Assembly: GCF_050948175.1 (NCBI RefSeq)
Contig: NC_135201.1
Coordinates: 6,696,001 to 6,760,000, forward strand
Source of the DNA: Xylocopa sonorina
Taxonomy: Eukaryota; Arthropoda; Insecta; Hymenoptera; Apidae
Reading direction: 5' to 3'
Length of the DNA stretch: 64,000 bases
In this document: in pieces, positions 51,521 to 64,000 of the stretch
Layout of the letters: every line of letters begins with the position of its first letter
Numbering within the stretch: position 1 is the first letter of the stretch
Program-made: the position numbers and the translations under genes
The notes under the pieces: generated by a model
The model's input: only the letters and a program-made list of their open reading frames with translations
Told to the model about the DNA's origin: nothing
Database searches by the model: none

Positions 51521-54500
51521 TGGAAAGACGAGGTAATAAGCGTCGCCTACCTGTACACGACCGGAAACAAGTTGGAGCGTATTTATAAACGGACCGGTGC
51601 GATCGTGAAAAGAGTCTCGGTGGATTCTTCGTGGATTACGTCAGTGCTGGAAAGGTCAGCCTTCTCTCGTTCTCCCTCCGGTTTCCCTTGGATGCAAAAA
51701 GGAACGTCTTACGAGATGATTTTGTAATCGAACGGAGCGTCGCGACACGGAAGCCACGATTATTTTTACTGGAATCGAACGACCGGCTCCTCGAGGACAG
51801 TCGATTGCATTACGAACTCGTTACGTAAAGAATTTCATGAAGCCTGCCGATCGAGCGTTTACTTAACTCTCGACTCTCGTTCCTCGTGCCAAAACCCAAC
51901 AAAACTGAGAACCATCGATGTCAAAATAATATTTATTTCACAAAATTCCACGACTCTCGAACTCCACTCGATGTACGACAAAATTGAAGATTCGATGCAC
52001 GTTTGGCGCGAAATAATTCCACGATACTCCGTTCCGTATTGGAATCCTCTGCAATCGAAGTTCAGTGGCATACCAGCAGGTTCGACGTGGCCTTTGCGAG
52101 TAGCCCAATTCGGAGTTTGAAATAAGGGAGCGCGATCGAAGTTTTCGTATCGCGAATCTCGGCTACGGATACGCCATCTCGATTCCTCCGGGACCGTACT
52201 GTTTCGCCACCCCTTCCTCTTCGCGTCGTATCGCGAATTATGCAAATTTCCACCAAACTTCGAAAATATCAGAAGAGAATCGTCGACGGACTTGGATGGG
52301 GACCCGTCGAACGAGGATTCGCTCGAATTTCAATGATCCGAGAGGAATGCGTTCGTTTCGAGTTTCTTTAATTCACCAAGGTCGAGGAAGTCTGGTTATA
52401 ACGAGGCGTTTGTGGCCCAGGAACGTGGAACGCCAGCATCCAGCGAATTTCACCGGTCCATATCGATTCAACGCTGGGACGTGCCTTTAGACGAGAGAGG
52501 AAATGGTCGTTTTTGCGTAAATTGTCTGATATTGGTAGGAGGCGCCGGGAAACGGAGGATATTCTAATCGGAGGCAGGAAATGAAGCCTCGTCGAGGTTA
52601 CGAAACCTGAGAGACATTTTATTCGATGTCACATGATCATGCGCTTTTATCTTTGACGACTCTCTGCAACGCTATCGGATTAATTAGCGTCTGACACGAT
52701 CCTTGTACTTTTGAAAAATTCGTTATTTTTCTTTCATCAGAATTCTTCTTCTTCTATTAATCTTCTTCTCTTGCGATTAAAATCTTCTGTTTCCATACAG
52801 AGTATTTCACTTAAAAGTCCACTTGGCTGTTTTCGATTTCCTTAACCCGAGATTGTCTTTAATTTTCCTTTGCCTTGGATTCGCGAACCTTTTCACTGTT
52901 TCTGAATAAAATATCTTATGTAAGAAGCCATCCATCCGCTTCAAAATGTTCGTATTAATATCCTTTCTTTCTCTTTATTTCGAAACTGAATGTTTCACGT
53001 TGAAACTTTCATCCGCCTATTCTTGCGTTCCGAGTGTAACCTTTACGCGAGCGTGCTTCGTCGTCGAAATCTGCCACGCGTGTTTTACGAGTTCTCAGAT
53101 GGATTTGTTAATCGAAAACCTTGCGGAGAACGATCCAATTCACGAGAGCACGGTTAAAAGATAAAGAGACGCGACGCCAACGAGGATCTAGCCTAATTAG
53201 AGTCTCATTTGGTTAAGTTGGTACTTGTCCCAGTTCGTCCAACCAGCTGCCGTGAAATTGCCCTATTGTCCCTCAATCGAGAAATATTCTCACAATGGGA
53301 ACACTACTCGCGAATCATCTTCTTTAGGAACCATAAAACGTGCAAGAACTGTATCAGACAGAATATTCTCAGAGGCGTTATCATAATTCGAATCAGACAT
53401 TGTGGCGTCTCGATCTATCGACTGGATACGTCTGAAGCTGTTCCTCCAGATATTCAGAATTGTTTTCGAATAGCGAAATTGTTTCCTCTTTTATCTCAAC
53501 ATTCGATGCTATTGGAAGACTCGATTTTCGTTAGAGCTAATTGACTCGAGTTTATTTTAATCCATCGAAGTTAATTTCAGACGAAAGTTGGCACTACGAT
53601 CGCCAAAGTGTTTTGGCAAGCCGTTGCATCGCGTTGATACTTTGTCAGAAGGGTAGAAATAAATTCGATTTCATTCTGGATAGATTTCGTCAGATAAAAA
53701 CGCGCGCGTAATTCTTTTGTTCGCCAGTGGAATGTAGAAAATACCGACTTGACGAGGAGATAATGAAGATGGTAATTTTCTAACTTGACGTAGGAAAGAG
53801 CAAGCGGAACGAGTCAGCCGCAACAGTCACGTTATTGGAAATGAACGCTAACGACGCCAAACGGGAGTAAATTGCCTCGTTTCCATGCAAGTAGAATGGA
53901 ACAGACGGCTCCCGAATGACGACAATTTCACTGATAATCTGAAATTCATACGGCGCGTGATTCGTGAAAGCGTCGCGACGCCCACAGAGCCTCGTCTACT
54001 CTGCGAGCGACGCTTTGAAATTCAATCGTTCTAATGAAGCCCCTCTGTTAGGGTAAACAAAAATCCCAGCTGCTCTTCGTTTGCTGCTCTCTCGGCTCGA
54101 GTGGCTAGGAAATTGAATGTGATTTGGTTCTCCATTACCTTCCTGCAATTTCGAATATGTTTGATTAGGTAAATCATTTGTTTTCATTCCAAAAAAAGAC
54201 TGGCAATTAGATTTTATTATCAAAAAGATTCTGCACTGGGACGATAGATTAGACGTTTCATAGGTTGTCAGTTGTTTTTTCAGTTGGTTCGCAGAGCTAG
54301 TAGATTAGGAAATTATCCAGATAACTTTTTCTCTGCAAATATCCTAAAATATACAACTTTTAATACAGGTGCCTAAATACACTAAAAGTTACCTAACAAG
54401 CATTAACTCGAAACGGCTCAGTGGTGTTTAAAAACAGTGTCTTAAAGTGCCAAATAAAAACTGAACTGTACAAGTGAATTAGATAGAAAAAAAAACAAAC

Positions 54501-54898
54501 CCAAGAAAAGTGTTCAGAGTGTCTTAAAAAAAAATTACAAATCGATTCATCAATTAATCCAAACTCAAGATCAACTAACCAACCAGTCCAAAAATGAACG
54601 AACCACAAAAAAACCTCATCTAATCACCATCCATAGAAAACCCAAACCGCGATGCCTTATCCATAAATCCCATAACCACTCCGAAATCTACAATTCACCA
54701 TCGTCGATGATCTGAATCCACGTTCACGAAGACGCCCATCACCTGAACAGTTCCACTCGAACCATCGAAAGGACAGGTCGCCAGAGCGACAGCCTCGACG
54801 GACAACCCCTTCGACGCCTGAAATGATCCATAAACGGAGGGACCAAGCGAGCAACGAGTTGGAATGCGGTGGAAAGTGACGAACAGAAGGGTCTAACG

Positions 54899-55119
54899 AT
54901 GTCTGGCTCCAGTGGCGGCTTAATGGACTTCCCCGGGACCACTGGCGGCCTGAAACGATGCGGCGGTGGCATGAGTTCCCCGTCCCTGGCCGCTGGGGCC
55001 GGCGTAGCGGCTTCCGGGGGGCTGCCTCGTACCCTCTCAGCTTCCGCTCTGCGGCTGCGACCGTCCAGGAAGGCTGTGTTCTGGGAGCAGTGCTTCGAGT
55101 CGCCGCCAAAAAGAGACTT
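54899..55119 (+). CDS. dnc: dunce internal alternative first exon (partial-UCR1 isoform)
   Basis: This open exon has 73 codons plus two bases. It starts at an ATG, with an in-frame TGA at 54824, and ends at a consensus donor (GACTT, then GTAAGTGG) in phase 2. Joined to 58865 it gives Phe and then HGEDLIVTP. The peptide opens MSGSSGGLMDFPG, is Gly/Ser-rich, then has a basic part (SASALRLRPSRKAVFWEQ) and ends ESPPKRD. GC content rises across the exon, typical of coding sequence here. It lies inside the intron that divides UCR1, so the isoform lacks FDVENG, the RRESF PKA site and both microexons but keeps the second half of UCR1 and UCR2. This would be an intermediate form between long and short PDE4 types. 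A promoter should lie just upstream, perhaps near 54419. Confidence 0.75.
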
Positions 55120-58100
55120 GTAAGTGGACGACGGTGGTCATCGCTGCTGGTACCTCGAATAGAGGTCGACGGTCGGTTTAGAGACGCCTAGGAACTTTGC
55201 AGAGCCCTAGTGAATCGCTGCTATGACGAGAATCGTTTGGTACACGGCCAGACGCGATGGTCGGTTTAATGGATGGGTTGCAATTTAGGGATCTTTGGAG
55301 TTGACGTAGTCACGGTTCAGGCGAAATATTTATTGCTCGACGAGGTATTCGTACGAGTTAGGTTAGGATCTCTAGGGACTTTATATGGTGAGGAGACATT
55401 AGGGGATTGTAGAGGGACTGGGTTCTGGTGACTCTTGGATCTGATTCAACTGGGAGTTGTTACGTGTAATTTTGGTTGACGTTCGGGAAACTGTGACTCA
55501 TAAATTTGGCTAATTAGAGAGATTATTACGTTCTGTTCTTAATATAAATACACCAGAATGTTGGGAGTGTGAGTAAGCGGAGATTTTGCATTACCTCGGA
55601 GGATTTGCCGTTTCTTTTTCTCACTCTTCTATCGATCTCGTTTAAGCCGGATAAAAGTGCGCTGGTCAAGTCTAATTGGCACTAGCATTAACGGTAATTA
55701 GCTGCGAATTGTATATTAACAAACCGCGTCGCGATAACTGCCTTTCGATAAAACGCGGATCGATTCTTTTTCCTTGGAAGCTAATTGCCGCGCGATACAC
55801 GATAACTTGCTGATAACGAGGCGTCAATGAACGTCGATCGTCAAAGGTTGATTAACGCTAATGCAACTTTGATCTACGTGCCTCGCGGACTAATTGATTT
55901 ATAATTGGCGCTAACTTCTCAGCCGAACGAAAGCGACGAAAGGTGCCTCTCGAGGAGCGATGCTCGACGAGCGATAAGACGACGATAAGTGACGATAATG
56001 GGGACTCGCGATCTCGATCGATCGCAATCGATTCTACAAATTGGCGAGCAAAAAAAACAGAATTCTTGCTCGCGAAATTCGCGAGTCGTTAGCGCGAATA
56101 TTAAATGTCGAACAGAAATGCAAACGTAGAATCGAGTGCAAAACGTTTCACAACTGGCAGAAAGCGATTGGCCAGCGGTCAAACCGATTCCTGGATGGCT
56201 CGGACACTCATCGACCGCGCGTTTATCGGTTCGATGTAGCTGAATAATAAATCAAACAAATGGCTGTCGCGGGGAATAAATCTGCGCTTTGGGAGAGGAG
56301 CCAGCAACTCATTTAGAGTTTGTCCGATCTCCTTACTTCCGTGCGTGTTCTACGATTCCTTGGAAAACAAATCGAGCGCCATTTTACAAACACTCGCGGA
56401 CAGCTTGTTAGACAAGATCGTCGTAATTTAAATTGTTCGCGAAAATGTTTCATTCTTTATTTCTCTTCGATAAAATCGATTGGTCGCGAAGGCAGAATTC
56501 GATTCGAGTCGAAGGAGAGGATAAAATGGCGATTGATTGGATAATCATGCTTTCGTTAAGTCAGCTTCACGGCGCGATTAGATTATTGCCTTTGCTCAAT
56601 GAATCGCTGCCACCTTGAAACCTAATTTTTGCTCGGAAAAATTGTAGCTGAATCGAAGGCCTTGAAGCTTTAATGGAACATCAATTCGCTCGACGAAGAC
56701 GGTAATTGGGGTGAAACAACGTTACCCCCCATCGGTTTTGTCCCTCGTCTGTCAAGACGCAACCAACAACAACAACTCAGATCTGTTCGATCACTTTTTC
56801 TCCTCCCGTTCGAATTTTCATCCAACAATATTTCACGAAACCAATTTAACGGATTTACATAATACATACCGTTATTTTATCGCCGCTGTATCTCGTCCGG
56901 TAAATACAAAATTGGGTTTATGTGTTCCAAGCTTGCGAAATTGAATGACGTTTGCTCTTGCGTCAATCGTATCCACGATTTCCACTATTCGACGTGGGAA
57001 ACTGGTTTGGATCGTCGGTCAAAGACACGGATGTTAGCAACTAACACGATACAAAAGCATTTTAAAAGCTAGAGAAACAAAAATTTATTTCTCGTATTAA
57101 ATCGAACAACGAAATCAACAAAGACGATCAAATCTATCATCAAAAATTGCTACAGACAAAAATGGACCTAGATTCAACGATAATACACCGTTCTCGCACA
57201 TGGCCGTCACGTGATGTCGTTTTTGGCCGTTGTTGGCTCGCGTGGACATCAAAAATCGCCTCTATGGAGCTAAACTGCATCGATGCTCGGTCATCCTGAG
57301 CATTCGTGGCACGCGTTGACCCAGAAACCGATCTGAATCGTCCGATCTCGATGGTTCCGCGAGCGTGGCGACGATTCACCGGCTCGAATCGAATAAATAC
57401 GGACGAGCCCAGGTATTTCTGCACCGCGTCTTCCTGGACCAAGTCTAATGACGGATGTCGAAAATACCGGGAATCGTCTGTTACGTGACGTGATTCCTTT
57501 CTTTGAACGTCGACGGGGAGCTGGAATAGGTTTACGGCCATCCAGAAGATGTTTACCGGTAACCCAGTTTATTCTAGACCGTACGTACACCGCTCGTTGG
57601 TCGATATCTCTGGTAGCCAGAGTTTCTTCGAGTCGAGACAGTTTGACGAAGAGTACAGTTTCGCTTTATTGTTCGCGGTAGAATAAGACTGGCATTTCTA
57701 GGAATTTCCGTCTTAAGAACATGGTACGTTTTCCAGGGGATTCCCAGGAGTGTCCCAGGAGCGTGCATAGCGTCTAGGGAATCCGTAGGGACTCTTAAAC
57801 AGGCGCAACGCTCGAAATGTTAGCTTCTAAGTGTAACTGTAAAGTCGAATCGAGGTGGATTATTTCACCAGTTGCGTTTGATCACGTGTACCTTCGATTT
57901 TGCGATCGTGTCACGTTCCGTTGCGTCGATGATCGAATAAAAAGTTCATTTGACTGCGTCGAAACAATAAAAACGCCTGTACGCAGTTCCATATGCAAAT
58001 GGATGTGGCTCTCAACCACGATTGCGAAGAATTTCTAGATCTCGATGTAGATCGATCGAGATCGATCGTTGATCGATTTTAAGTTGATGCCGTGAAAATT

Positions 58101-58864
58101 GGTTTTTAACGAGAGACCACGCGACCTTTCACCTTTCTTCCAGCGGTGGGGGATGTAAGAGGGGGGGCAAGGGATTTTCGTTGAGGAAAACGCGAAACAA
58201 TTCACGCACGTGTACGTGGCTCGCGCGTGGGATGGCGCGTGATTTAATTAAAGGAAATTCCGCGAGCGACCTCTCGCCGCTTTAGAAATTGGAAACGCAA
58301 GCTGAACGATGGTATTCCGCCGTTGCGGAAAATTAATTTCTATCTCGTTAGCCCGCGTATAATTAGCCCGGGCCCGTGTACTATTCTTTCAGCGTCCCGC
58401 CGCGTTACGTGGCGCCAACAAGCGGCTAAGTGAAAGGAAAAAAATCGATGAAGCTTTTTTTTCGCGTACGCGCCTCTCATCAATCCTCCTGTCATTGCGA
58501 AGAACCAAGACGAATTCATTTATCGTCGCGAGCAAAAAGCGCGGATACGAATACACATTCGTATATCTCACTCGCATAGATAATCGGAACCTGCAGAAAA
58601 AAGCGAATTAACTTTTAACTCGCTGTAAAGTAATTAGCACGCGAGAGTCTCGCGATAGGAGGGGGAGTGTACAGTTTGCAACGTGAGAGATACGCCACGC
58701 CTGCATGACTTTAGACTGCAGCTTTTTTGGGAACACGAAGCTAAACGCCGAGTTCGTAGCAAGCTGAACCGTTCACCCATTTCACCATCCCTTCGTTTCA
58801 CCGTACTTTTGCCTGCGACCGCGTAGCTCAGCGAGGACTGACATTCTGTTCCTTAAATTTCCAG
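55120..58864. other. dnc: Intron
   Basis: About 3.7 kb between the internal first exon and the second UCR1 exon. It is AT-leaning with CpG. I see no coding exon, repeat or regulatory motif that I can support. Confidence 0.75.
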
Positions 58865-58966
58865 CCATGGCGAGGACCTCATCGTCACGCCGTTCGCGCA
58901 GATCCTTGCCTCTCTGCGCTCGGTCAGGAACAACTTCCAATCCCTCACGAACGTACCTACGAACAA
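58865..58966 (+). CDS. dnc: dunce shared exon: second half of UCR1
   Basis: The exon reads HGEDLIVTPFAQILASLRSV and continues RNNFQSLTNVPTN. This is the most conserved block of PDE4 UCR1 and is nearly identical to fly dunce. It takes one base to finish the preceding codon, so it accepts any of the phase-2 exons (39696, 41528, 42544 or 54899), and it ends in phase 2 at GTAAGT. The acceptor is CTTAAATTTCCAG. This helix-rich part contacts UCR2 and helps dimerisation and inhibition of the catalytic domain. Confidence 0.97.
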
Positions 58967-59040
58967 GTAAGTTGCCCCGTTTAAACGACCGTTCGATTCA
59001 CCGCGAGATCGTAATCTTTCCTTTGATCGTTCGTCCACAG
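58967..59040. other. dnc: Very short intron (74 nt)
   Basis: GT-AG intron of 74 bases with donor GTAAGTTG and acceptor TTCGTCCACAG. Its size is typical of small insect introns and contrasts with the 16-kb and 31-kb introns upstream. Confidence 0.93.
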
Positions 59041-59105
59041 ATCACGAAGGAGTAGCGGGGCGCAAGGCAGCAGCACGCCGCAGCCACGGATCCTGGCTCC
59101 AGGAG
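59041..59105 (+). CDS. dnc: dunce linker exon between UCR1 and UCR2
   Basis: This 65-nt exon enters in phase 2 and leaves in phase 1. It encodes K-SRRSSGAQGSSTPQPRILAPG. It starts with the SRR found after NK in fly dunce and then gives a Ser/Gly/Pro-rich flexible linker, as in other PDE4 proteins where this link is poorly conserved. RRSS could be a phosphorylation site. The donor is GTAACC, a weaker but acceptable match. Confidence 0.93.
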
Positions 59106-59985
59106 GTAACCAACCCCTCATCGAACCCCAATTAATCATAAACTCGCGGAACACCATTGTTCCTCTCGTCTCGACGTTACCAATTTCCAGAATCCATCTC
59201 GACCGAACGAACCAGTTAAAATCCAATTGTAATCGTTTCGCGTTTCCACAGAATTTGCCTCCGATCGTTGGAGAAAAGAATGGTCCAACGATCGAGTAAA
59301 ATATTCACGTCACGGTGCGAATTGTCGCACGGATGGAGAAGCAGGGTTCGACTCGGAGGGAAATGGGATTCTCGAAATTGGCATTGAAGCCCAACCCCTT
59401 CACCGTTTCGTTTCAACTCTCCTCATCGTTTCTCCCTTTCCTTCCTCGCTTCATTTGTAAACCCTTTCGTCCTTTGACGAGCGTCTGGGACTCGTTTATG
59501 CCGTGCCACGTTCCCCGTAATCCCGCTCGTAATCCCTTTCGGTTTCGCGCGTCGATCCGGGTTTCATTTGGGGAGCTGAGAAAACGAGATAAGAATCCCA
59601 TTATCGCCGCGATCCTCGCGATGGAACGAAGTTGTCAAAAATCATTTCGCCCACAAGATCGTTCCACGCGTGGTCGTCGAAGCGGAAATTGCTCGAGGAT
59701 CGCGTAAGACACGGATCCTCGTCGAGAGAACTAAATATTTGATAACGGGGATACGTAGAAAGAGCGGTTTGCTCGAAACAAGCATCAAGAGCCGAGAGAA
59801 ATCCAATCAGCTGAACTCGCGTGCACTCCTCGTGGTCTCGAGCTCGAGGAAAAACGGTCCCAGCCTCTTCGAGTCTCGTTTTCTCGCCACTTTGCGGGCC
59901 GATTAACTTCACCGTGTCGCTGAGGACTCTCAGCCGTTTCCTCTTTCGCGCTAACGCCACCCTACTCCCGTTTTCCGGATTTCAG
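59106..59985. other. dnc: Intron
   Basis: About 880 bases. Open frames within it do not match the phase of the next acceptor (GGATTTCAG at 59985). No other element is seen. Confidence 0.85.
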
Positions 59986-60098
59986 AGGAGAACTACATGA
60001 AACTGGCGGTGGAGACGATGGAGGAGCTGGAATGGTGCCTGGACCAGCTGGAAACCATTCAGACGCATCGATCCGTGTCCGACATGGCCTCTCTCAAG
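59986..60098 (+). CDS. dnc: dunce shared exon: first half of UCR2
   Basis: The 113-nt exon enters in phase 1 and ends in phase 0 at GTATGC. It reads EENYMKLAVETMEELEWCLD then QLETIQTHRSVSDMASLK, the first helix of UCR2. THRSVSDMASLK is identical to fly dunce as I recall it. UCR2 folds over the active site and gates substrate access. In the family the next exon begins FKRML; it was not found before 64000. Identity is very secure. Confidence 0.97.
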
Positions 60099-63000
60099 GT
60101 ATGCCCGACTTTGCTTCCTCTCTTTCTCGCGTGGACATGCTCGATTTCACCCGTGCCGTCGACTGGAACGAAGCTCGCCTCTCTTTGATGCGACTCGGGA
60201 CTGTTAGGAACTGGTTTAACGCTACACGGTTTTTCATTACTCGAACGACTCGATTGAAACTCGTTTTGCGGGATGTTAAGATTGATTTTCGAGGGAAGAA
60301 AATTATTCGACAGTCTGCGTTATAATTTTAGATTTTGGGGATATTGGATTGAGATTGAGATTGGTTTTGAATATATTAAAGCTGGCTTATGTGAGAGGAT
60401 AGAGTTTTCTTATAGTTGGACCACCTGTTGGAGGTGATTCGGTACTCTGGTTACAGAGATACAATGTTAGTCATCTTGGATCAAGTTGAGATTGATTTTC
60501 AAGACGGATCCTAAGATTCGAGGTCAATTCGCGTGACAAGGAACAAGCTGGTTCTTGTCTGGAGTTCTCAGAACGCTTTACTTCAGTTTTCTCATCTGGG
60601 GCAACGAAATAAAAAAAAAAAAAGGAAATACTAACGAAGACGGAGAAGTCTGAGAGAAATTGTCTTCCGATAGTCTTTCAGCGTACGAACGATTTTCTAA
60701 CTACTTTCACATTCCGGTTAGCAGAATTTTCAATTTCCTGCTGTCGTAAAAAGGGAAACTCCGTCGCGTTAACCAGACGACAGATTCTACTACCTTTTTA
60801 CGCGTTTCGAAGCGATTGGAATCCGCTGACGCGATTCTTGTCAACTGGATAACGAGACGATGACAATTCTCGGACATTTGATGAATTAATAACAATTAAA
60901 CGTAGAACGGTGCGCGATGAATTCGAAATTACTTCAAAGAACGAGTCGTGTCACGTTAAATTTCCGAACTCTATTCGATTCGCTGGAAACGAGATAATCG
61001 TAGCTATTTTACGATTCGCAGAAGTTACGGTCGTCGTAGACACTGTTCTTCGAACTTGAGAATATTAATCGTATCGAGTACGAATAACTGCGATGGACGG
61101 TGTTTCGGTTCTTCGAAACTCTGCTGTTCATTGGCAGAACGCTCGTTTCCACAGAAGAACGTGAAAGAACCGAAGGAATTCCATTGCCCCTTCGCGTATC
61201 CTCGTGTTTTCTTATTATAATCGAAATTAACGTTAAATGTGTCATAAAATGAATGTCTTCTCTCGAATATCGATTCAGGATATCCATAGAGTTACTTGCA
61301 ATCATAATGCAGGTAGAATTTTTACGACCGCAATAAGAACTATTTACCAAAGCGCTAATGAGATTCAGTTTTTACTCGCGTCGAAAGAAATGGGGAAATA
61401 CTGTGCCGCCCATGGTAATAAGAGCAAGAACCAGGCAACTAATAGAGTCATTTCATTTGGCATTTACCAGTTCGACGATGGTAAAAACGCTTGGAAATTC
61501 CGAGTTGTCGGCGAAATGGAGAACTGCATAACGATTCGTTCGAATTGCGTAATTGCAAACGCGCCACGAAGTCAGGATGACTTATTATTCCCCTTTAGCT
61601 AGACGCAATCGATCTGCAATCCCATCGCGTTGCATCGCGTTCGATCGTAAAATACGTTCGTGTCGCAATTTTTAAAAAATCACTCGCTTCAACTAGGCTG
61701 TTTTGGGAGATCGGAAAATTTGTCGATGGCTCTCCTCGTGGTGTACGATATCGCAACGCTCTTGTCAGTTCTTCGATACGTCGTTCGAAAACGAGGGAAT
61801 CGACCTCGACGGAGCCGCTCGAACACGCTCGTCCTCACTTTCCTGGCGAACTTGATTTATTGCCGCCCGCTTGCCGCCGATTCTTGGAAAGCGGAATTTT
61901 GACCGAGCAGCCTCGACTTCCTTCCGTAGGAAACGATTCTTTTTTTCACCCGTTTTATTTCCGACGATGCTTTCCTTGGCTGCCGAGGAAATTCTCGTAA
62001 AATTCGCGCATCACGTAGCCGGGTCAAGGCAGTGCGTTACTGCCGCTTCGATCCACCCTCTTCGTTTATTCCCCGCCACTTCCGTTCCAGCTGCTTCCCT
62101 CCGTTTCGGCTGTATTTTCAACCGGAAAAATATCGCGCGTAATTACCACCCTCTGTCGTCGACTGAGAGACGCGCATCCTGGACAGTTTTACGCGACCCC
62201 GTTTCGTCTCTTCTCCTTCTCGCTTGTAATTTTTAATTGCCAATTCATTTTATGTCTGAACGTTTTGCAAATATTTCGCGGAGCGTTTCGCGATACGCGA
62301 GGAGAACGTAACGCTACTCGTCTCGAGTCGACGTTCGGAGAAATACGTTCGAGAAAAATCGTTCCTGGAAGCCTACGTAAAAAAAAAAATGAATAAAAGC
62401 TTCATCGTTCTCTCTTTCTACGATAGCACATTGAAACATCGGGTTTGCTTTAAGAATCGAAGTGTTTGTTTCTTCTTCGCCGTTGTATCGTTGGGATCGA
62501 CGATTTCCAAGAACGTGCCCGCGCATTCTTTCCGCATTTTTATTGGTACACAATGATTTCCGAAATTATGTAGAAGCTCGTTTCTAGAAAGTGTAGCGGG
62601 CGCGTGTAATTTTAGCGGTCGTACCGCGTTTTGGAGAACCGCGGTCGAAGATCGGATTCCTTTTACTCCAGCTTAGATCCAGACTGATCGATCGCGTTAA
62701 TATCGCGTGATACGATCGTTTTCTAGTTTTGTTTACCAGAGGAAGAAATTTCTAGAAGGCTCTCCGAGTAGAGAATCCTGAAACGCAATCAAGCATCAAA
62801 ACAACCTTCGCTCCAAAGCAGGCAAAGATGAAAATAGACCGTGAAAATAGAATTTACATCCGCGGCACTTGTACTATATCAAGCTAAGATTGACTCCGGA
62901 GCAATTTTCGCACGTGCTATTCAGGCGCGCGTCCAATCTTTTCGCGTTTGTTGACACACACGCATTCAGGAGGGACGTTTACGACTTGTTTTCGCCTGCC

Positions 63001-64000
63001 GGCGGCCTCGACGAAGATTTCGAAGCGGCCTCTTAACTCCTTCGCTCGACTTCGATCCACGAACACGTTACTAGAAGGCAGGACTACGCACGGTTACGTA
63101 ATTACGCGGCAATTTCGTGGCCAAGGCGATTGATGAATCGTGGACGACGCTCGAGTGCCCCGCGATCCATCTCGAGTGTTGCATCGTCGATGACGTGAAA
63201 GGTACCGCGCGATTTTTCGAACGCCAGGCGCCAACGTTGGACTTCGAACCTGTGCACTTAACGGTTTCTCTATTTTCGAACGGCTCGCGATCATTTGTTA
63301 GAAGATGATTTGATCGTTTGATTATTTTTCAAAAGCAAAACGTTAACGCGTCCGTCTTCGCGAAATTATGAACAGAATTTCTGGAAGGAAGACTCGAGGA
63401 TCTCGCTCCTCGCTCTAAGATGTATACAGGTGTGCTTTAAATTATACACTGCAAGATACGCTATTGTTAGGGTATCGTCGAGTATCGATTAAAAATAATT
63501 GTTTGATCATTGGGAGTCCGTGGACTTTAGACTCGTTGAAGTCGGTCGGGATCGGACTTTGCGCTTTTTCCAAGTAAAATTTCGAGAAGCTCGTTCAACA
63601 GTTTCTTGTCGACTCATTGCGCGTTCAATTCTTCTCCTCTGATTAAACAAACCTGTACGAAAATATTGCTGCGCTTCTCGCGAACCGCGGTCCTATATTT
63701 AAGCCCGCACTGAAATTTGGAATCTTGTTTTTTAATCGCCACGCCAGTCGTTCTCGTGCCATTCCATTCGAAACTGTCGCGACAACGAAAGTGCTCGTTG
63801 GAAAAATATTAAATTAAACGATTAGCCGTAGAGTGAAGAATGGCCGATGTAATCAGCTGGTTAACAAACGCGTTAAGTGCAAAGTGTCGCGGCAATAAAA
63901 AAAATTGAAAGGAAAAAACAAAAGAGAGACAAACGGGATTGCTCGCGCGATACGTTAAACGTAGCTCGCGAAGGACTGCGAGTCCTCGTCTTATCGCCGC
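60099..64000. other. dnc: Intron running past the window end
   Basis: At least 3.9 kb. I searched by eye for the expected next coding segment (FKRMLN...) and for phase-0 alternative first exons of short PDE4 forms and found none I could support. The exons for late UCR2 and the HD-type phosphodiesterase domain must lie further downstream. Confidence 0.75.

Larger units (their letters stand above)
42565..54898. other. dnc: Large intron between UCR1 halves
   Basis: About 12 kb before the internal first exon at 54899. It includes A runs (44266-44280, 51501-51520) and a coding-like but broken stretch (46068-47150). A possible 36-nt exon at 49763-49798 was not accepted. Initiator-like TCAGTG near 54419 followed by A-rich sequence could mark the start of the transcript that uses exon 54899. 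Confidence 0.6.

Noticed and set aside
54657..55109. Minus-strand open frame of 150 codons
   Set aside because: It is antisense to the internal first exon 54899-55119, which has the better start, donor and phase.
59620..59703. ATG frame ending at GTAAGAC within the intron before UCR2
   Set aside because: It ends in phase 2 but the next acceptor at 59986 needs phase 1.

Overview
This window is a piece of an insect nuclear genome, most likely from a hymenopteran such as a bee. It has large AT-leaning introns with many CpG dinucleotides, canonical GT-AG splice sites, and peptide segments that resemble fly dunce more closely than vertebrate PDE4. The species call is an inference.

The only gene I can support is the 5' part of the plus-strand cAMP phosphodiesterase gene dunce (dnc, PDE4 family). 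Its regulatory half is here as UCR1 (exons 39696-39884 and 58865-58966), a linker exon (59041-59105) and the first half of UCR2 (59986-60098). The remainder of UCR2 and the catalytic HD domain are not seen. They should lie beyond position 64000, because the window ends inside the intron that follows 60098.

Four separate coding first exons were found. A long Ser-rich exon (7714-8723), an exon with a short hydrophobic helix and an Arg/Ser-rich tail (28214-28461), and an exon carrying an RRHS motif (37486-37658) all end in phase 2, so each can splice to 39696. A fourth (54899-55119), inside the intron that splits UCR1, also ends in phase 2 and can splice to 58865. It would give an isoform without the first half of UCR1 and its PKA site. 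Between the UCR1 halves lie a 33-nt microexon (41528-41560, good resemblance to fly dunce) and a candidate 21-nt microexon (42544-42564). Both preserve frame whether used or skipped.

The remaining sequence, over 95%, is intronic or upstream. Within it I see a strong recursive-splice site (22907-22930) near the middle of the 31-kb intron, a TATA-Inr-DPE core promoter (32689-32752), three perfect palindromic CRE octamers (20833, 26828, 31937) plus a CRE half-variant (20801), a GC-rich island (about 16600-17450), a 12-bp-stem inverted repeat before the microexon (40794-40865), and a degenerate coding-like stretch with a tRNA-like fragment (46068-47150). No nested protein gene, rRNA, complete tRNA, CRISPR array or intact mobile element was recognised. 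Most other open frames are short, low in coding character or antisense to exons.

As a system, the locus looks like one enzyme gene with several promoters. Each supplies a different N-terminus (targeting, phosphorylation sites, length of UCR1) to a shared phosphodiesterase, with possible cAMP feedback through CREs.
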